Shown here: positions 32,581 to 41,686 of the stretch, in pieces
How positions within the stretch are numbered: the first letter of the stretch is position 1
How the letters are laid out: each line of letters opens with the position of its first letter
DNA from: Streptomyces sp. NBC_01775
GTDB lineage: Bacteria > Actinomycetota > Actinomycetes > Streptomycetales > Streptomycetaceae
Length of the DNA: 64,000 nt
Assembly: GCF_035917675.1 (NCBI RefSeq)
Contig: NZ_CP109104.1
Location: 5,394,001 to 5,458,000 of the forward strand
Reading direction: 5' to 3'
Position numbers and translations under genes: made by a program
Notes under the pieces: generated by a model
Told to the model about the DNA's origin: nothing
Seen by the model: only the letters and a program-made list of their open reading frames with translations
Databases searched by the model: none

Positions 32581-33523
32581 CGATCTGGCTCTTGATCCAC
32601 TTGTAGTAGGCGCCGACGCCGGTGGAGATGTCGGCGCTGGTGCCGCAGTCGCCCACGCCTCGGCTGTTGAGACCGGTGGCCTGCCAGCGGCCCTTCACCT
32701 TCTGGACGACCGGAGTGCCGGAGTCGCCGCCGCAGCTGCCGCCGGTGCTGCCCTCGTCCCCGCAGAAGTCGCCTTCCTGGATGCCGAAGGAGTCATCGCC
32801 CTGCTCGTCCTTGTGGCATTTCTGCGTGGAGGGGTCAAGTACCTTGAGGTCGATTTCGCGCAGCTTCTTGGGAAGTTGCTTCGGGTCGTTGTCGGTGGGC
32901 TTGGTGTAGCCCCAGCCAATGGTCTTCACTGTACTGCCGACGGAGGGCAGCTTGGTGGCCATCGGAGCCGGCTTGTTGGACACCTTCTTGGAGAGCTGGA
33001 CGAGTGCGATGTCCCGTCCGTCATTGCGGTCCCAGGTGGTGAATTTCCATTTTGGGTGAACCTTGAACTGTTTCACCTTCGCGACGGTTCCACCTGAGGT
33101 GCGGTCGTTGGAGCCGATCCGGGTGTGGACCGTGGCGGGATCCATGAGCTTGTACGGCTCGCCGTTCTCGCCCGGGTCGGTGACGCAGTGCGCGGCCGTC
33201 ACGATCCAGTCGGGGGCGATGAGCGTGCCCCCGCAGAGGTGGCTGTTGGGGTCGCCGTCACGTTCCCACTGGAGGGAGGCGGCGAAGGAGTAGTTCTCGG
33301 TCGACTCGACGCCGCCGATTATCTTGGCGTGGTTCCCGCCACGGGCCCCGCTCCCGTCCTCGTTCCCGGAGGCGGCGGGCGGCGCGGTGATCTCGGTGGC
33401 CGAGGCGTAGGTGCCCGCGGCGGTCGCCACGAGTCCCAGGGTCAGCGCGGCGACCATGCCGGAGCGTACGCCCGCACCTTTCCATGTGCGACGAGTGCGA
33501 TGTCCGTTCCTGGCACTGTTCAA
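32576..33523 (-). CDS. secreted trypsin-like serine protease (S1A)
   Basis: 315 aa. A basic N-terminus and hydrophobic segment (MVAALTLGLVATAAGTYASA) form a Sec signal peptide; a short propeptide leads to the mature N-terminus IIGGVESTENYSF. The catalytic triad is complete: His in IVTAAHCV, Asp in GRDIALVQL, Ser in GGSCGGDSGTPVV. Cysteines pair as in chymotrypsin-fold enzymes. The family residue six before the active Ser lies in the acidic stretch DEGSTGGSC, so specificity is uncertain but may be trypsin-like. It is an extracellular protease, possibly active in mycelial lysis or nutrition. Confidence 0.9.
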   Translation of the reverse strand: MNSARNGHRTRRTWKGAGVRSGMVAALTLGLVATAAGTYASATEITAPPAASGNEDGSGARGGNHAKIIGGVESTENYSFAASLQWERDGDPNSHLCGGTLIAPDWIVTAAHCVTDPGENGEPYKLMDPATVHTRIGSNDRTSGGTVAKVKQFKVHPKWKFTTWDRNDGRDIALVQLSKKVSNKPAPMATKLPSVGSTVKTIGWGYTKPTDNDPKQLPKKLREIDLKVLDPSTQKCHKDEQGDDSFGIQEGDFCGDEGSTGGSCGGDSGTPVVQKVKGRWQATGLNSRGVGDCGTSADISTGVGAYYKWIKSQIG

Positions 33524-34220
33524 CGTGTTAATGGACTTTTTCCTCTCAGGACTTCATCCCGGATACAGCGCTGCATTGCGCGGCGGAGTCAGGTGGTGGC
33601 AGGCCGCGAATGCGCCCACCGATCAGCACACGGCTTCTGCTCTCTTTGTCTGTAACGCACTTGAGCGCTTGCTGGCCGGGTGCCGGTGAGGCGTAGAGGA
33701 CACTATTGGCTCAATAGAGCGAACTCAAGGAGTATTTGACCTCAACGAAAGCTGTGGACCTGCGAGTTGACATGACGTCGCCCCGTCGTCGCTTCGGCCC
33801 TGTCGGAGCTCCGTTCCGCCCTCGCTCCGTTCCGCCGGTCAGGCGACCGCCTCACCCGCCGCCGCGGAGGGCAACGTGCTCCAGTGCGGCACCCGCATCG
33901 CCGACGGCCTCGCCTGGGGTCGCTTCCACAATCCGGGCATGCAGACGCGCGCAGACGCGCGCAGACGCGCGCGGACGCACGCAGAGGCACGCGGACGTGC
34001 TCAGAGGCACGCAGAGGCACGCGGACGACGCGGGCTGCCGCGAAGCTGGGAGCGGTTGCTCTGCCACCGGCGGAGCCTGCCAGGGGTGCGAACGTTGAGT
34101 ATCTGACTCACGGCCCGCCCACCCCGCGAGACCGCAAGACTCTGCCCAGGCATCCGGTTGCGCGATTGAGGGCGCCCCGCTGAGGCGGCGCGCCCTTGGT
34201 ACGCAGGTTTCGGGGTACGG
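33524..34220. other. intergenic region with a coding-like fragment and a repeat array
   Basis: At 33828-33940 the plus strand reads SAGQATASPAAAEGNVLQCG, then TRIADGLAWGRFHNPGMQ. This could be a scrap of a secreted protein; it has no start and passes into the 10-bp repeats. Otherwise only the promoter side of the protease gene (33524-33720, less GC-rich) is evident. Confidence 0.4.
33941..34030. repeat. nine in-register 10-bp tandem repeats
   Basis: Units start every 10 bases from 33941: gcagacgcgc three times exactly, then variants gcggacgcac, gcagaggcac, gcggacgtgc, tcagaggcac, gcagaggcac and gcggacgacg. The 10-bp period is close to the DNA helical turn. Confidence 0.9.
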
Positions 34221-36047
34221 CTAGTACCGCAGCCCATGACCGAAGCGGTACAGGACCCGGTCCGGGTCGTCCAGAGCCGCGACGGCGACGGGGAGCCGTC
34301 CGCCCGGATTGAGGTCTCCGTACAGCGCCTCGGAGAGCGCCGTCATGGAGGGTGCGCCGTAGGAGTACGTCGCCAGGTAGGCCGGCACGTCGGGGTAGCG
34401 CTGGATGTCGTACGGGTTGCGTACGGCGGCCACCACCAGGCGCGTGCCGGTGGCGTGCAGAGCCTGGATCAGCTTCGCTTGGGCCGCGCCCTTGTCGGTG
34501 GGGGCCGCGGCGGCGTTCGCGAGGACGACCGTCACCTCGTGGTCGCGTGCCGCCGAGACGGCCTCGGCGATCTTCGCGGCGTCGGGTGCGAGACCGGTCT
34601 CCAGGGTGGTCGCCGACTGCCCGCGCCGCTCGTTGATCGCACGGGTGAGGGCTGCGAGGGGTGCGGTGCCCCATCCGGTGACCAGGACCTCGCGCGGGGC
34701 GCCGGACAGCGGAAGAGCACCGCTCTCGTTCCGGATCAGCGTCACGGTCCGCTCGGTGATCGCGCGTGCCTGCGACCGGTGCCGCCTGCTGCCGACCACA
34801 CGGGCGGCCCGCCGCTCGTTCACGTACGGGGAGGGGAACAGCCGCCTGCGCAGCTTGTGTTCGAGGATGCGGGTCACCGAGGCGTCCAGCCGCTTCTGTG
34901 AGATCTTCCCCGAACGCACGGCGGACAGCACCGCCGCGAACGCCGTGTCCAGCTTCGGTGCCAGCACCAACTGGTCGCAGCCGGCCTCGAAGGCGCGCAC
35001 GGGCGCCACATCCGGCGGGAAGTCCCCGGTGGCTCCTCCCATGTCCAGTGCGTCCGTCGCGATGACGCCTTGGAAGCCCAGCTCCTCGCGCAGCAGCCCG
35101 GTCACGATCGGCTGCGACATCGTCGCGGGGACCAGCGAGGCATCCAGGGACGGCACGACGATGTGCGCTGTCATGATCGTGTCGACGCCGCGCCGGATGG
35201 CGGCACGGAACGGCGGCAGGTCGATGCGGTCCAGTTCCTCGCGGGTGTGGGTGATCTTCGGCAATCCGGTGTGGCTGTCGACATCCGTGTCGCCATGGCC
35301 GGGGAAGTGTTTGCCCGCGCTGGCGACTCCGCCGTGGTGGTAGCCGCGTACGGCGGCCGAGACGAAGTCCGCGCACAGCCGGGTGTCCGACCCGAACGAG
35401 CGAACGCCGATGACCGGGTTGGCCGGGTTGATGTTGACGTCGGCCACGGGCGCGTAGTTCTGATTGATGCCGACGGCGGTCAGTTCGGTGCCGATGATGT
35501 CGGCCGAGTCGTAGACATCCTGGGCGGAGCGTGACGCGGCCAGCGCCATGTTGCCCGGGAGCTGGGTGGCCGGCTCCAGCATCCGGTAGACGACGCTTCC
35601 GCCCTCCTGGTCGATGGAGACGAGGAGCGGGATGCGGGCGCCGCCGTGCAGGGCCGCGCGCTGGAGCCCGTTGGACAGCCGGGCGATCTGGCGCGGTTCG
35701 CGGACGTTGTCGGGGCCGCGGCGGGCGTCGAAGTAGATGACGCCGCCCGGTCGGTACTTGGCGATGACCTGGGCCGGTGTGGAGACGCCGTACAGCTCGC
35801 GGTTCTTGGCGTGCTCCGTGTCGGCCGTCTGTCCGTAGATCTCGACGACGAAGAGCTGCCCGACCTTCTGTTCGAGGCTCAGTCGGCCCAGGAGCGAGGC
35901 GGCACGGGCGCGTACGGCCGCCGACGTGGTTGTGGACGACGGCGCGGTGGACGGCTCGGCTGCCGCCGTCCGGCCCGCGACACCGATCGCCGCCGCGGCA
36001 CCTGCCGCGGCGGCGATCACATGTCTGCGGGATGTGGGCTGCTGCAT
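34221..36047 (-). CDS. Tat-exported GH3 beta-N-acetylhexosaminidase (NagZ-like)
   Basis: 608 aa from ATG at 36047, chosen for GAGGAGC upstream and because it starts the twin-arginine signal QPTSRRHVIAAAAGAAAAIG. The GH3 catalytic domain shows SLEQKVGQLFVVE, LVSIDQEGGSVVYR, the NagZ-specific KHFPGHGDTDVDSHTGLP (general-base His/Asp dyad) and the nucleophile Asp in VIATDALDMGG. A second alpha/beta domain from about residue 400 follows, as in Bacillus NagZ and actinomycete secreted forms. It likely removes GlcNAc from muropeptides or chitooligosaccharides outside the cell. Confidence 0.9.
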   Translation of the reverse strand: MQQPTSRRHVIAAAAGAAAAIGVAGRTAAAEPSTAPSSTTTSAAVRARAASLLGRLSLEQKVGQLFVVEIYGQTADTEHAKNRELYGVSTPAQVIAKYRPGGVIYFDARRGPDNVREPRQIARLSNGLQRAALHGGARIPLLVSIDQEGGSVVYRMLEPATQLPGNMALAASRSAQDVYDSADIIGTELTAVGINQNYAPVADVNINPANPVIGVRSFGSDTRLCADFVSAAVRGYHHGGVASAGKHFPGHGDTDVDSHTGLPKITHTREELDRIDLPPFRAAIRRGVDTIMTAHIVVPSLDASLVPATMSQPIVTGLLREELGFQGVIATDALDMGGATGDFPPDVAPVRAFEAGCDQLVLAPKLDTAFAAVLSAVRSGKISQKRLDASVTRILEHKLRRRLFPSPYVNERRAARVVGSRRHRSQARAITERTVTLIRNESGALPLSGAPREVLVTGWGTAPLAALTRAINERRGQSATTLETGLAPDAAKIAEAVSAARDHEVTVVLANAAAAPTDKGAAQAKLIQALHATGTRLVVAAVRNPYDIQRYPDVPAYLATYSYGAPSMTALSEALYGDLNPGGRLPVAVAALDDPDRVLYRFGHGLRY

Positions 36048-36218
36048 CGGAACGCTCCTCACATGTGCGGGGTGTTGCTGCACGTGGTGCATGTGGGGGA
36101 CATCGCTGGATGCGCATCGTCGCAGCGGGGACACCGGCCCTACCAGACGGCACGCGGAACTTCATGGGTCCAGTCCAGTGGCGCCACCGGAGGATGCCGG
36201 AAAAGGGCGACGCTGACG

Positions 36219-36857
36219 TCAGCTCGCTGCGAGGCCGGAGGTGAGGGCCTGGGAGATACGGATGACCCGCTCGCACTGCACCCGTGCGGCCTTCAGCGTG
36301 GTGCCGTCGACCGGACTCTGGCCCTGTGCGTCGACGTGCGAGGTGCCGTAGGGGTTGCCGTCCACGAACTTCGACGGGTCCGTGTATCCGGGAGCCACGA
36401 CGATGCCGCCGAAGTGGTGGACGGTGTTGTAGAGCGCCAGCAGGGTGCTCTCCTGACCGCCGTGCAGCGTCGCGGAAGAGGTGAAGCCGCTGTAGACCTT
36501 GTCGGCCAGCTTGCCCTCCTGCCAGAGGGGGCCGAGCGTGTCCAGATACTGCTTGAGCTGCGAGGTGACGTTCCCGTAGCGCGTCGGGGACCCGAAGAGG
36601 ACGGCGTCGGCCCAGGCGATGTCGTCCGGGGTGGCCTCCGGGAGGTCGGCCGTGGCGCGGGCGTTCTCGGCCCAGGCGGGGTTCGAGTCGACGGCCTCTT
36701 GCGGGGCCAACTCCCGTACGCGGCACAGCCGTACGTCGGCGCCCGCCCTCTTCGCCGTCTCAGTCATCTCCTTGGCGATCGTGGCGACGGTTCCGGTCGC
36801 CGAGTAGTAGATGACGGCGAGCTTCACGGGTGCGGACGGGGAGGTGGGTGTGGCCAT
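36219..36857 (-). CDS. wrbA: NAD(P)H:quinone oxidoreductase, WrbA type
   Basis: 212 aa from ATG at 36857, with CGGAG five bases upstream. The flavodoxin-like FMN site is seen in VIYYSATGTVATIAKEM; family motifs are LFGSPTRYGNVTSQLKQYLD, SATLHGGQESTLLALYNTVH and PGYTDPSKFVDGNPYGTSHV. WrbA enzymes reduce quinones by two electrons and guard against redox cycling. The gene is divergent from a TetR regulator; palindromes lie between them. Confidence 0.9.
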   Translation of the reverse strand: MATPTSPSAPVKLAVIYYSATGTVATIAKEMTETAKRAGADVRLCRVRELAPQEAVDSNPAWAENARATADLPEATPDDIAWADAVLFGSPTRYGNVTSQLKQYLDTLGPLWQEGKLADKVYSGFTSSATLHGGQESTLLALYNTVHHFGGIVVAPGYTDPSKFVDGNPYGTSHVDAQGQSPVDGTTLKAARVQCERVIRISQALTSGLAAS

Positions 36858-36997
36858 GGTGACTCCGTTCTCGATGTGCGGTGGCATCGCCTGGTGTCTG
36901 GTTGAACTTTAAAAGTTTTCGCTGACGGCGCTCCGATATCCCGGAATCGGATCAGGATCTTACGGGTGACGTGAGTCACACGAGGCAGGGAAATAAC

Positions 36998-37054
36998 CGG
37001 GGATCGCGTCCCCGTTTACATAGGCGTCTCCACGAAACGGGGACACGGTCCCCG
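36998..37054. promoter_or_regulatory. two palindromes between wrbA and tetR, probable TetR operators
   Basis: cggggac-acg-gtccccg (37038-37054) is a perfect 7-bp palindrome and cgggga-tcgcg-tccccg (36998-37014) a near copy, centred 40 bp apart. An overlapping longer repeat gtccccgttt/aaacggggac joins their inner halves. Confidence 0.65.
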
Positions 37055-37152
37055 GATGGGGGATGGCACAGCACGACCCACGTACAAGCCACGTACGACC
37101 CAGGCACCACAACCGGCGGGACACGCCGGACGACGACCACGAGGAGCGCAGC

Positions 37153-37824
37153 ATGAGCAGCGCGAGCGCCACCATCGCCGCCAAGCGGGGCACCGCGACC
37201 GGTGCCGCGCCCAAGGCGCGTGCCGACGCCGCCCGCAACCGCGAGCGCATCCTCAACGCCGCACGCGAGGCTTTCGTCGTCCACGGGGCGGACGCGTCCC
37301 TGGATGAGATCGCACGCACGGCGGGCGTCGGCAACGCCACCCTCTACCGCCACTTCCCGGACCGCGACACGCTGATCCACGGAGTCATGCACTTCGTCAC
37401 CGAGCGGATCGCGAACCGGGCGGAGGAAGCGCTGGCCCAAGAGGATGACCCCTTCGAGGCCCTGCGCAGCTACGTCTTCGGGGCGGCGGCAGAGCGCATC
37501 GGCGCGCTCTGTCCCATGCTCTCCGGTCGCTTCGACCCCTCGGATCCCGAGTGCCTGGCGGCACGCGTAAAGGTCGAGAAGCTGACCAAGGACCTCATCC
37601 GCCGGGCGCAGCGCGCCGGTGCGGTGCGCGACGACATCGACGTCGGCGACATCATGATCACCCTCAGTCAGCTCACCCGTCCGCTCCCAGGCGTCGGATG
37701 CCAGGGGATCGAACGCTTCGTCGAGCGCCATGTGCAGCTCTTCCTCGACGGGCTGCGCGCACCCGCCAAATCCGAACTCCCCGGCCACGCCGCGACCCTG
37801 GAGGAACTGCGACAAGAGAACTGA
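37153..37824 (+). CDS. TetR-family transcriptional regulator
   Basis: 223 aa from ATG at 37153 (GAGGAG 7 bases upstream; longer in-frame starts lack one). The N-terminal HTH reads RERILNAAREAFVVHGADAS then LDEIARTAGVGNATLYRHFP, the classic TetR helix-turn-helix. The C-terminal ligand domain is of the kind found beside drug-efflux genes. It probably represses the MFS exporter 450 bases downstream and/or wrbA, through the palindromes at 36998-37054. Confidence 0.9.
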   Translation: MSSASATIAAKRGTATGAAPKARADAARNRERILNAAREAFVVHGADASLDEIARTAGVGNATLYRHFPDRDTLIHGVMHFVTERIANRAEEALAQEDDPFEALRSYVFGAAAERIGALCPMLSGRFDPSDPECLAARVKVEKLTKDLIRRAQRAGAVRDDIDVGDIMITLSQLTRPLPGVGCQGIERFVERHVQLFLDGLRAPAKSELPGHAATLEELRQEN

Positions 37825-38274
37825 CCGGCGGGCAGCCGCCCCGCTGAGGGCGAAGCAGCGGCCGAGCGCTCGACGGGTGCGCGACCTCGCACCGTCGAGT
37901 GGCTGAAGCGGACGGCCACCGGATGGTGGCCGCGAAGCAGGGCAGGCCGCGAAAACAGCGACCGGAGGATGCAGGCCGGAGGAAACGACCGGAGGAAGCC
38001 GGAAAAGCAGCCAGTGGCCGGGCGGGGGACGCTCACCATCTGGCTCGGCGACCGGGTCTTCAGCCCACCACAGCCCGAGACCTCCGGCTCACGGGCTGGG
38101 ACCTCCAGGCACTTCGACACCTCTGTCACTTCAGTCACTCCATTTACCTACGTACACGTTGCTACGCATTCGTACGAGCACAGGGGGCTCGTACGCATCT
38201 GTAGGCGCACATATCCATAAACAGACCCACAGCAGTCCGTTTTTCCTAATCCGCACCGTGAGGTAGACACACCC
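37825..38274. other. intergenic region ahead of the MFS gene
   Basis: No gene seen. The last 120 bases are AT-richer (catttacctacgtacacgtt) and hold the inverted repeat at 38171-38195, so the MFS gene probably has its own promoter here. Confidence 0.5.
38171..38195. promoter_or_regulatory. inverted repeat upstream of the MFS exporter
   Basis: cgtacgagc-acagggg-gctcgtacg: perfect 9-bp arms, 80 bases before the exporter start. It differs from the cggggac palindromes near tetR, so it may be bound by another regulator. Confidence 0.5.
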
Positions 38275-39825
38275 ATGCCAGAAGCACCCTCCCCAGCCGC
38301 CACACAGGCCGGGCCCGATCCCCGGAGATGGAAGGCCCTCGCCTTCATCGCCATCGCGCAGCTCATGGTCGTCCTGGACGCGACGATCGTGAACATCGCG
38401 CTCCCCTCCGCCCAGACCGACCTGGGTATATCCGACGCCAACCGGCAGTGGGTCATCACCGCCTACGCCCTCGCCTTCGGCGGACTGCTGCTCTTCGGCG
38501 GCCGGATCGCCGACATGTGGGGCCGTAAGCAGGCCTTCGTCACCGGGCTCATCGGCTTCGCGGCGGCCTCGGCGATCGGCGGCGCCGCCACCAACGAGGC
38601 CCTGCTGCTGGGCGCACGCGCGCTCCAGGGCGCCTTCGGCGCACTGCTCGCGCCGGCTGCCCTGTCCCTGCTCGCCGTGATGTTCACCGACGGCAAGGAG
38701 CGGGCCAAGGCATTCGGCATCTACGGCGCCATCGCCGGCGGTGGCGGCGCCATCGGCCTGATCCTGGGCGGCGTCCTCACCGAGTACATGAACTGGCGCT
38801 GGACGTTCTACGTGAACATCCCGTTCGCCGTGATCGCCGCCGTCGGCGCCGTACTGGTCGTCCGCGAGCCCAAGGCCGCGCGCAACCGCTCGGCACTCGA
38901 CATCCCCGGCGTCGTCCTCTCCACGCTCGGCCTGGTCTCCCTCGTCTACGGATTCACCCGCGCCGAGTCGGAAGGCTGGAGCGAGGGCGGCACGATCGGC
39001 ATGTTCGTGGCCTCTGCCGTGCTGCTGAGCGCCTTCGCGCTCGTCGAGTCCAAGGTCAGGGCGCCGCTGCTGCCGCTGCGCGTGGTCACCGACCGCAACC
39101 GTGGCGGGGTCTTCCTGTCGCTGGGCCTGGCCACCATCGCGATGTTCGGGCTGTTCCTCTTCCTGACGTACTACCTCCAGATCGTCAAGGACTACTCACC
39201 GGTCCGCACCGGTGTGGCCTTCCTCCCGATGGTCGCCGGAATGATCGCCGGATCCACGCAGATCGGCGCCCGCCTGATGACGCGGGTCCCGCCGCGCATG
39301 CTGATGATGCCCGGCTTCCTGGTCGCGGCGCTGGGCATGCTGCTGCTGACCCAGCTGGAGGTGGACAGCTCCTACCCGGCGCTGATCCTGCCCGCAGAGG
39401 TCCTGCTCGGCCTGGGCCTGGGTACGGCCTTCATGCCCGCGATGTCACTGGCCACGCACGGGGTGCGATCGACCGACGCCGGTGTGGCGTCCGCGATGGT
39501 CAACACTTCGCAGCAGGTGGGCGGCGCCATCGGCACCGCGCTCCTGAACACCATCGCGGCGAGCGCCACCACCGCGTACGTCACCTCGCACGTCGCGGGG
39601 GCCACCACCAAGCCGGCACAGCAGATGCTGAAGCTGGAGGCCATGGTGCACGGCTACACCTCGGCGATCTGGTGGGCGGTCGGCATCCTGCTCGTCTCCG
39701 CCGCCATCGTCGCGGTCTTCGTGAACACGCGGAGCCAGGGCGGCGCCGTGGAGAAGGCTTCCGACGGTGAGGCACCGGCCGACGGTTCCGGCGAACCGGA
39801 GCCCGTGCTGGTGGCGATGCACTGA
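38275..39825 (+). CDS. MFS drug exporter, DHA2 (14-helix) family
   Basis: 516 aa. Motifs of the EmrB/QacA group: motif D1 in LMVVLDATIVNIALPSAQTD, motif A in GGRIADMWGRKQAF, motif C in YGAIAGGGGAIGLILGGVLT. About 14 hydrophobic segments are counted, and the C-terminal tail is acidic. It pumps amphiphilic or cationic drugs out by proton antiport. With the upstream TetR gene it makes a typical regulated efflux unit. Confidence 0.9.
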   Translation: MPEAPSPAATQAGPDPRRWKALAFIAIAQLMVVLDATIVNIALPSAQTDLGISDANRQWVITAYALAFGGLLLFGGRIADMWGRKQAFVTGLIGFAAASAIGGAATNEALLLGARALQGAFGALLAPAALSLLAVMFTDGKERAKAFGIYGAIAGGGGAIGLILGGVLTEYMNWRWTFYVNIPFAVIAAVGAVLVVREPKAARNRSALDIPGVVLSTLGLVSLVYGFTRAESEGWSEGGTIGMFVASAVLLSAFALVESKVRAPLLPLRVVTDRNRGGVFLSLGLATIAMFGLFLFLTYYLQIVKDYSPVRTGVAFLPMVAGMIAGSTQIGARLMTRVPPRMLMMPGFLVAALGMLLLTQLEVDSSYPALILPAEVLLGLGLGTAFMPAMSLATHGVRSTDAGVASAMVNTSQQVGGAIGTALLNTIAASATTAYVTSHVAGATTKPAQQMLKLEAMVHGYTSAIWWAVGILLVSAAIVAVFVNTRSQGGAVEKASDGEAPADGSGEPEPVLVAMH

Positions 39826-40283
39826 GCGACGGTCGAGCGGCGTCCGGGCGCTTCCGTCTCCAACCCTGTTCCAGGCGACTGGAGGGGGCGCCAGGACGTC
39901 TGTGGCCCTCATCCAGACCCTCGGATATCGAGGGCTCCGGCTGAGGGCTGAGCGAGCCGGAGCGGCCCGAGGATGGGGCCGGACCGCGTCACCCACTGAG
40001 GCGGCCCCCGCACCACGCGTGCGGGGGCCGCCTCAGTGCTGTCCGGCCGCAGACGCGGTGACCATGAGGTGACCTTGTGGACGCCACGCAACCAAGAGGG
40101 GGCTTCCGCCGTCTACACAGGTGAACGGACGGCCGAAAGCGACGTCCCTCCAGGGTTCCAGGCCCCGAACGTGGGCGGCCTCGATGCCGCTCCGACCAGC
40201 GCATTAGCGCGCTCTGTCACCGTCGAGCCCGCATGAGTGGTCGCACAGGGTACTGCATGATCCGAAAAATGATGCGCGAGTTG
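39826..40283. other. intergenic region ahead of hrdD
   Basis: Holds the exporter's terminator (39995-40037) and, to its right, a stretch without gene signals up to the hrdD promoter. Confidence 0.5.
39995..40037. terminator. 18-bp perfect hairpin
   Basis: actgaggcggcccccgca pairs without mismatch with tgcgggggccgcctcagt around a 7-base loop, 170 bases after the MFS stop. Confidence 0.85.
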
Positions 40284-40309
40284 GGAATTTAGTCCGGATT
40301 CCAGCCGTT
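40284..40309 (+). promoter_or_regulatory. SigR-type promoter of hrdD
   Basis: ggaat at 40284-40288, exactly 18 bases, then gtt at 40307-40309: this is the GGAAT-N18-GTT consensus of the thiol-stress sigma factor SigR. hrdD is a known SigR target in S. coelicolor. Confidence 0.85.
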
Positions 40310-40390
40310 GACATCTACGCAGGACGGGCACTCGGGGAGTGTCCAACAAGCCACCAGGCCAAGCTTTAGACCACTCGCAAGGGAGCACGC

Positions 40391-41407
40391 ATGGCAACCC
40401 GTGCCGTCGCCCGTCGTCAGGAGCGCGCGACCGGTGTCTCTGACACGGCAGGCAGTGTTCGCGCCGCCGGCAGCGAAGTCGCGGACCGCGACCTGGTCGG
40501 CATGTATCTCGACGAGATCGCCCGGACGCCGCTGCTGGACGCCGCGAAGGAAGTCGAGCTGTCGCTCGGGATAGAGGCGGGCGTCTACGCCCAGAGGATC
40601 CTGGACGGCCTCGAGGAGCCCCTCGCGGGTGACTCGCCCAGCGCGAAGGCGAGCCGCGAAGAGCTGGAAGGGGTCGTCGCCGAGGGAGAGCGCGCCAAGG
40701 ATGTGTTCATCCGGTCCAACCTCCGTCTTGTCGTCGCCGTCGCCCGCCGCTACCCACGCAGCGGCCTGCCCCTGCTGGACCTGATCCAGGAGGGCAACGC
40801 GGGCCTCGTCCGCGCCGTGGAGAAGTTCGACTACACCAAGGGCTTCAAGTTCTCCACCTACGCGACGTGGTGGATCCGCCAGGCCATCACCCGCTCGATC
40901 GCCGACCAGTCCCGCACCATCCGGCTCCCCGTCCACCTTGTGGAGGAGCTGGGCCGGATACGGCGAGTGCAGCGCGAATTCAATCGCGAGCACGGCCGCG
41001 ATCCGGAGCCGGCAGAGATCGCCCAGGAGCTCAGCTCCACCCCCGAGCGCGTCACCGATGTCCTCGACTGGGCCCGAGACCCGGTCAGCCTGAACATGTC
41101 GGTCGACGACGAGGGTGAGACCCAGTTCGGTGATCTGCTGGAGGACACCTCCGCGGCCTCGCCCGAACAGTCGGTGCTCACCGTGCTGCGACGGGAAGAG
41201 CTGGACGAGCTCATAGGCAGGCTCGATGACCGTACGGCCTCGATCATCAAGGCCCGCTACGGAATGGTCGACGGCCGCGAGCGCACACTGACCGAGGTCG
41301 GCAAGCAGCACGGCCTGACGCGTGAGCGCATCCGCCAGATCGAGAAGCACGCCCTGCTGGAGCTGAAGAAGATGGCCCACGACACGGGTTTCGACGCGGC
41401 GGCGTAA
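40391..41407 (+). CDS. hrdD: principal-like RNA polymerase sigma factor HrdD
   Basis: 338 aa, group 2 sigma-70. The N-terminus MATRAVARRQERATGV and region 1.2 (ADRDLVGMYLDEIARTPLLD) match HrdD closely. Region 2 has LVVAVARRYPRSGLPLLDLI and KGFKFSTYATWWIRQAITRS for the -10 element, region 3 GRIRRVQREFNREHGRDPEP, region 4.2 RERTLTEVGKQHGLTRERIR. It recognises housekeeping-like promoters but is dispensable in S. coelicolor. A SigR promoter lies 80 bases upstream of the start. Confidence 0.95.
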   Translation: MATRAVARRQERATGVSDTAGSVRAAGSEVADRDLVGMYLDEIARTPLLDAAKEVELSLGIEAGVYAQRILDGLEEPLAGDSPSAKASREELEGVVAEGERAKDVFIRSNLRLVVAVARRYPRSGLPLLDLIQEGNAGLVRAVEKFDYTKGFKFSTYATWWIRQAITRSIADQSRTIRLPVHLVEELGRIRRVQREFNREHGRDPEPAEIAQELSSTPERVTDVLDWARDPVSLNMSVDDEGETQFGDLLEDTSAASPEQSVLTVLRREELDELIGRLDDRTASIIKARYGMVDGRERTLTEVGKQHGLTRERIRQIEKHALLELKKMAHDTGFDAAA

Positions 41408-41430
41408 CCCACAGCCCCCGTCCCACAGAC

Positions 41431-41464
41431 GAGCCCCGGTGCCTTCCCCCGAGCGCCGGGGCTC
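41431..41464 (+). terminator. hrdD terminator
   Basis: gagccccgg/ccggggctc stem (9 bp) followed by tttcct, 23 bases after the hrdD stop. Confidence 0.75.
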
Positions 41465-41686
41465 TTTCCTGTCCGCTTCCCCTCCCCGGGCCCCCGCCCC
41501 CCGCCCACCTCCACCCTCACCACCCGACCCCTCGCCGCCACCCGCTCGGAGCCCCAGCCCTCCCGTGGCGCCCCCGGATGTTGGTCCGTGCCCGGGTGAA
41601 TGCCCGAGTGTGTTTACTTTGCGCCAAGCTCGCCGTAACCTCGCCGATAAGTCACATGAGCGGGCATAGAACGGACCTGAATCCAC

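Noticed and set aside
32280..34030. CRISPR array, suspected from the several tandem repeats near the protease gene
   Set aside because: Units are 10-14 bp, directly adjacent, without unique spacers, and no cas gene is present.
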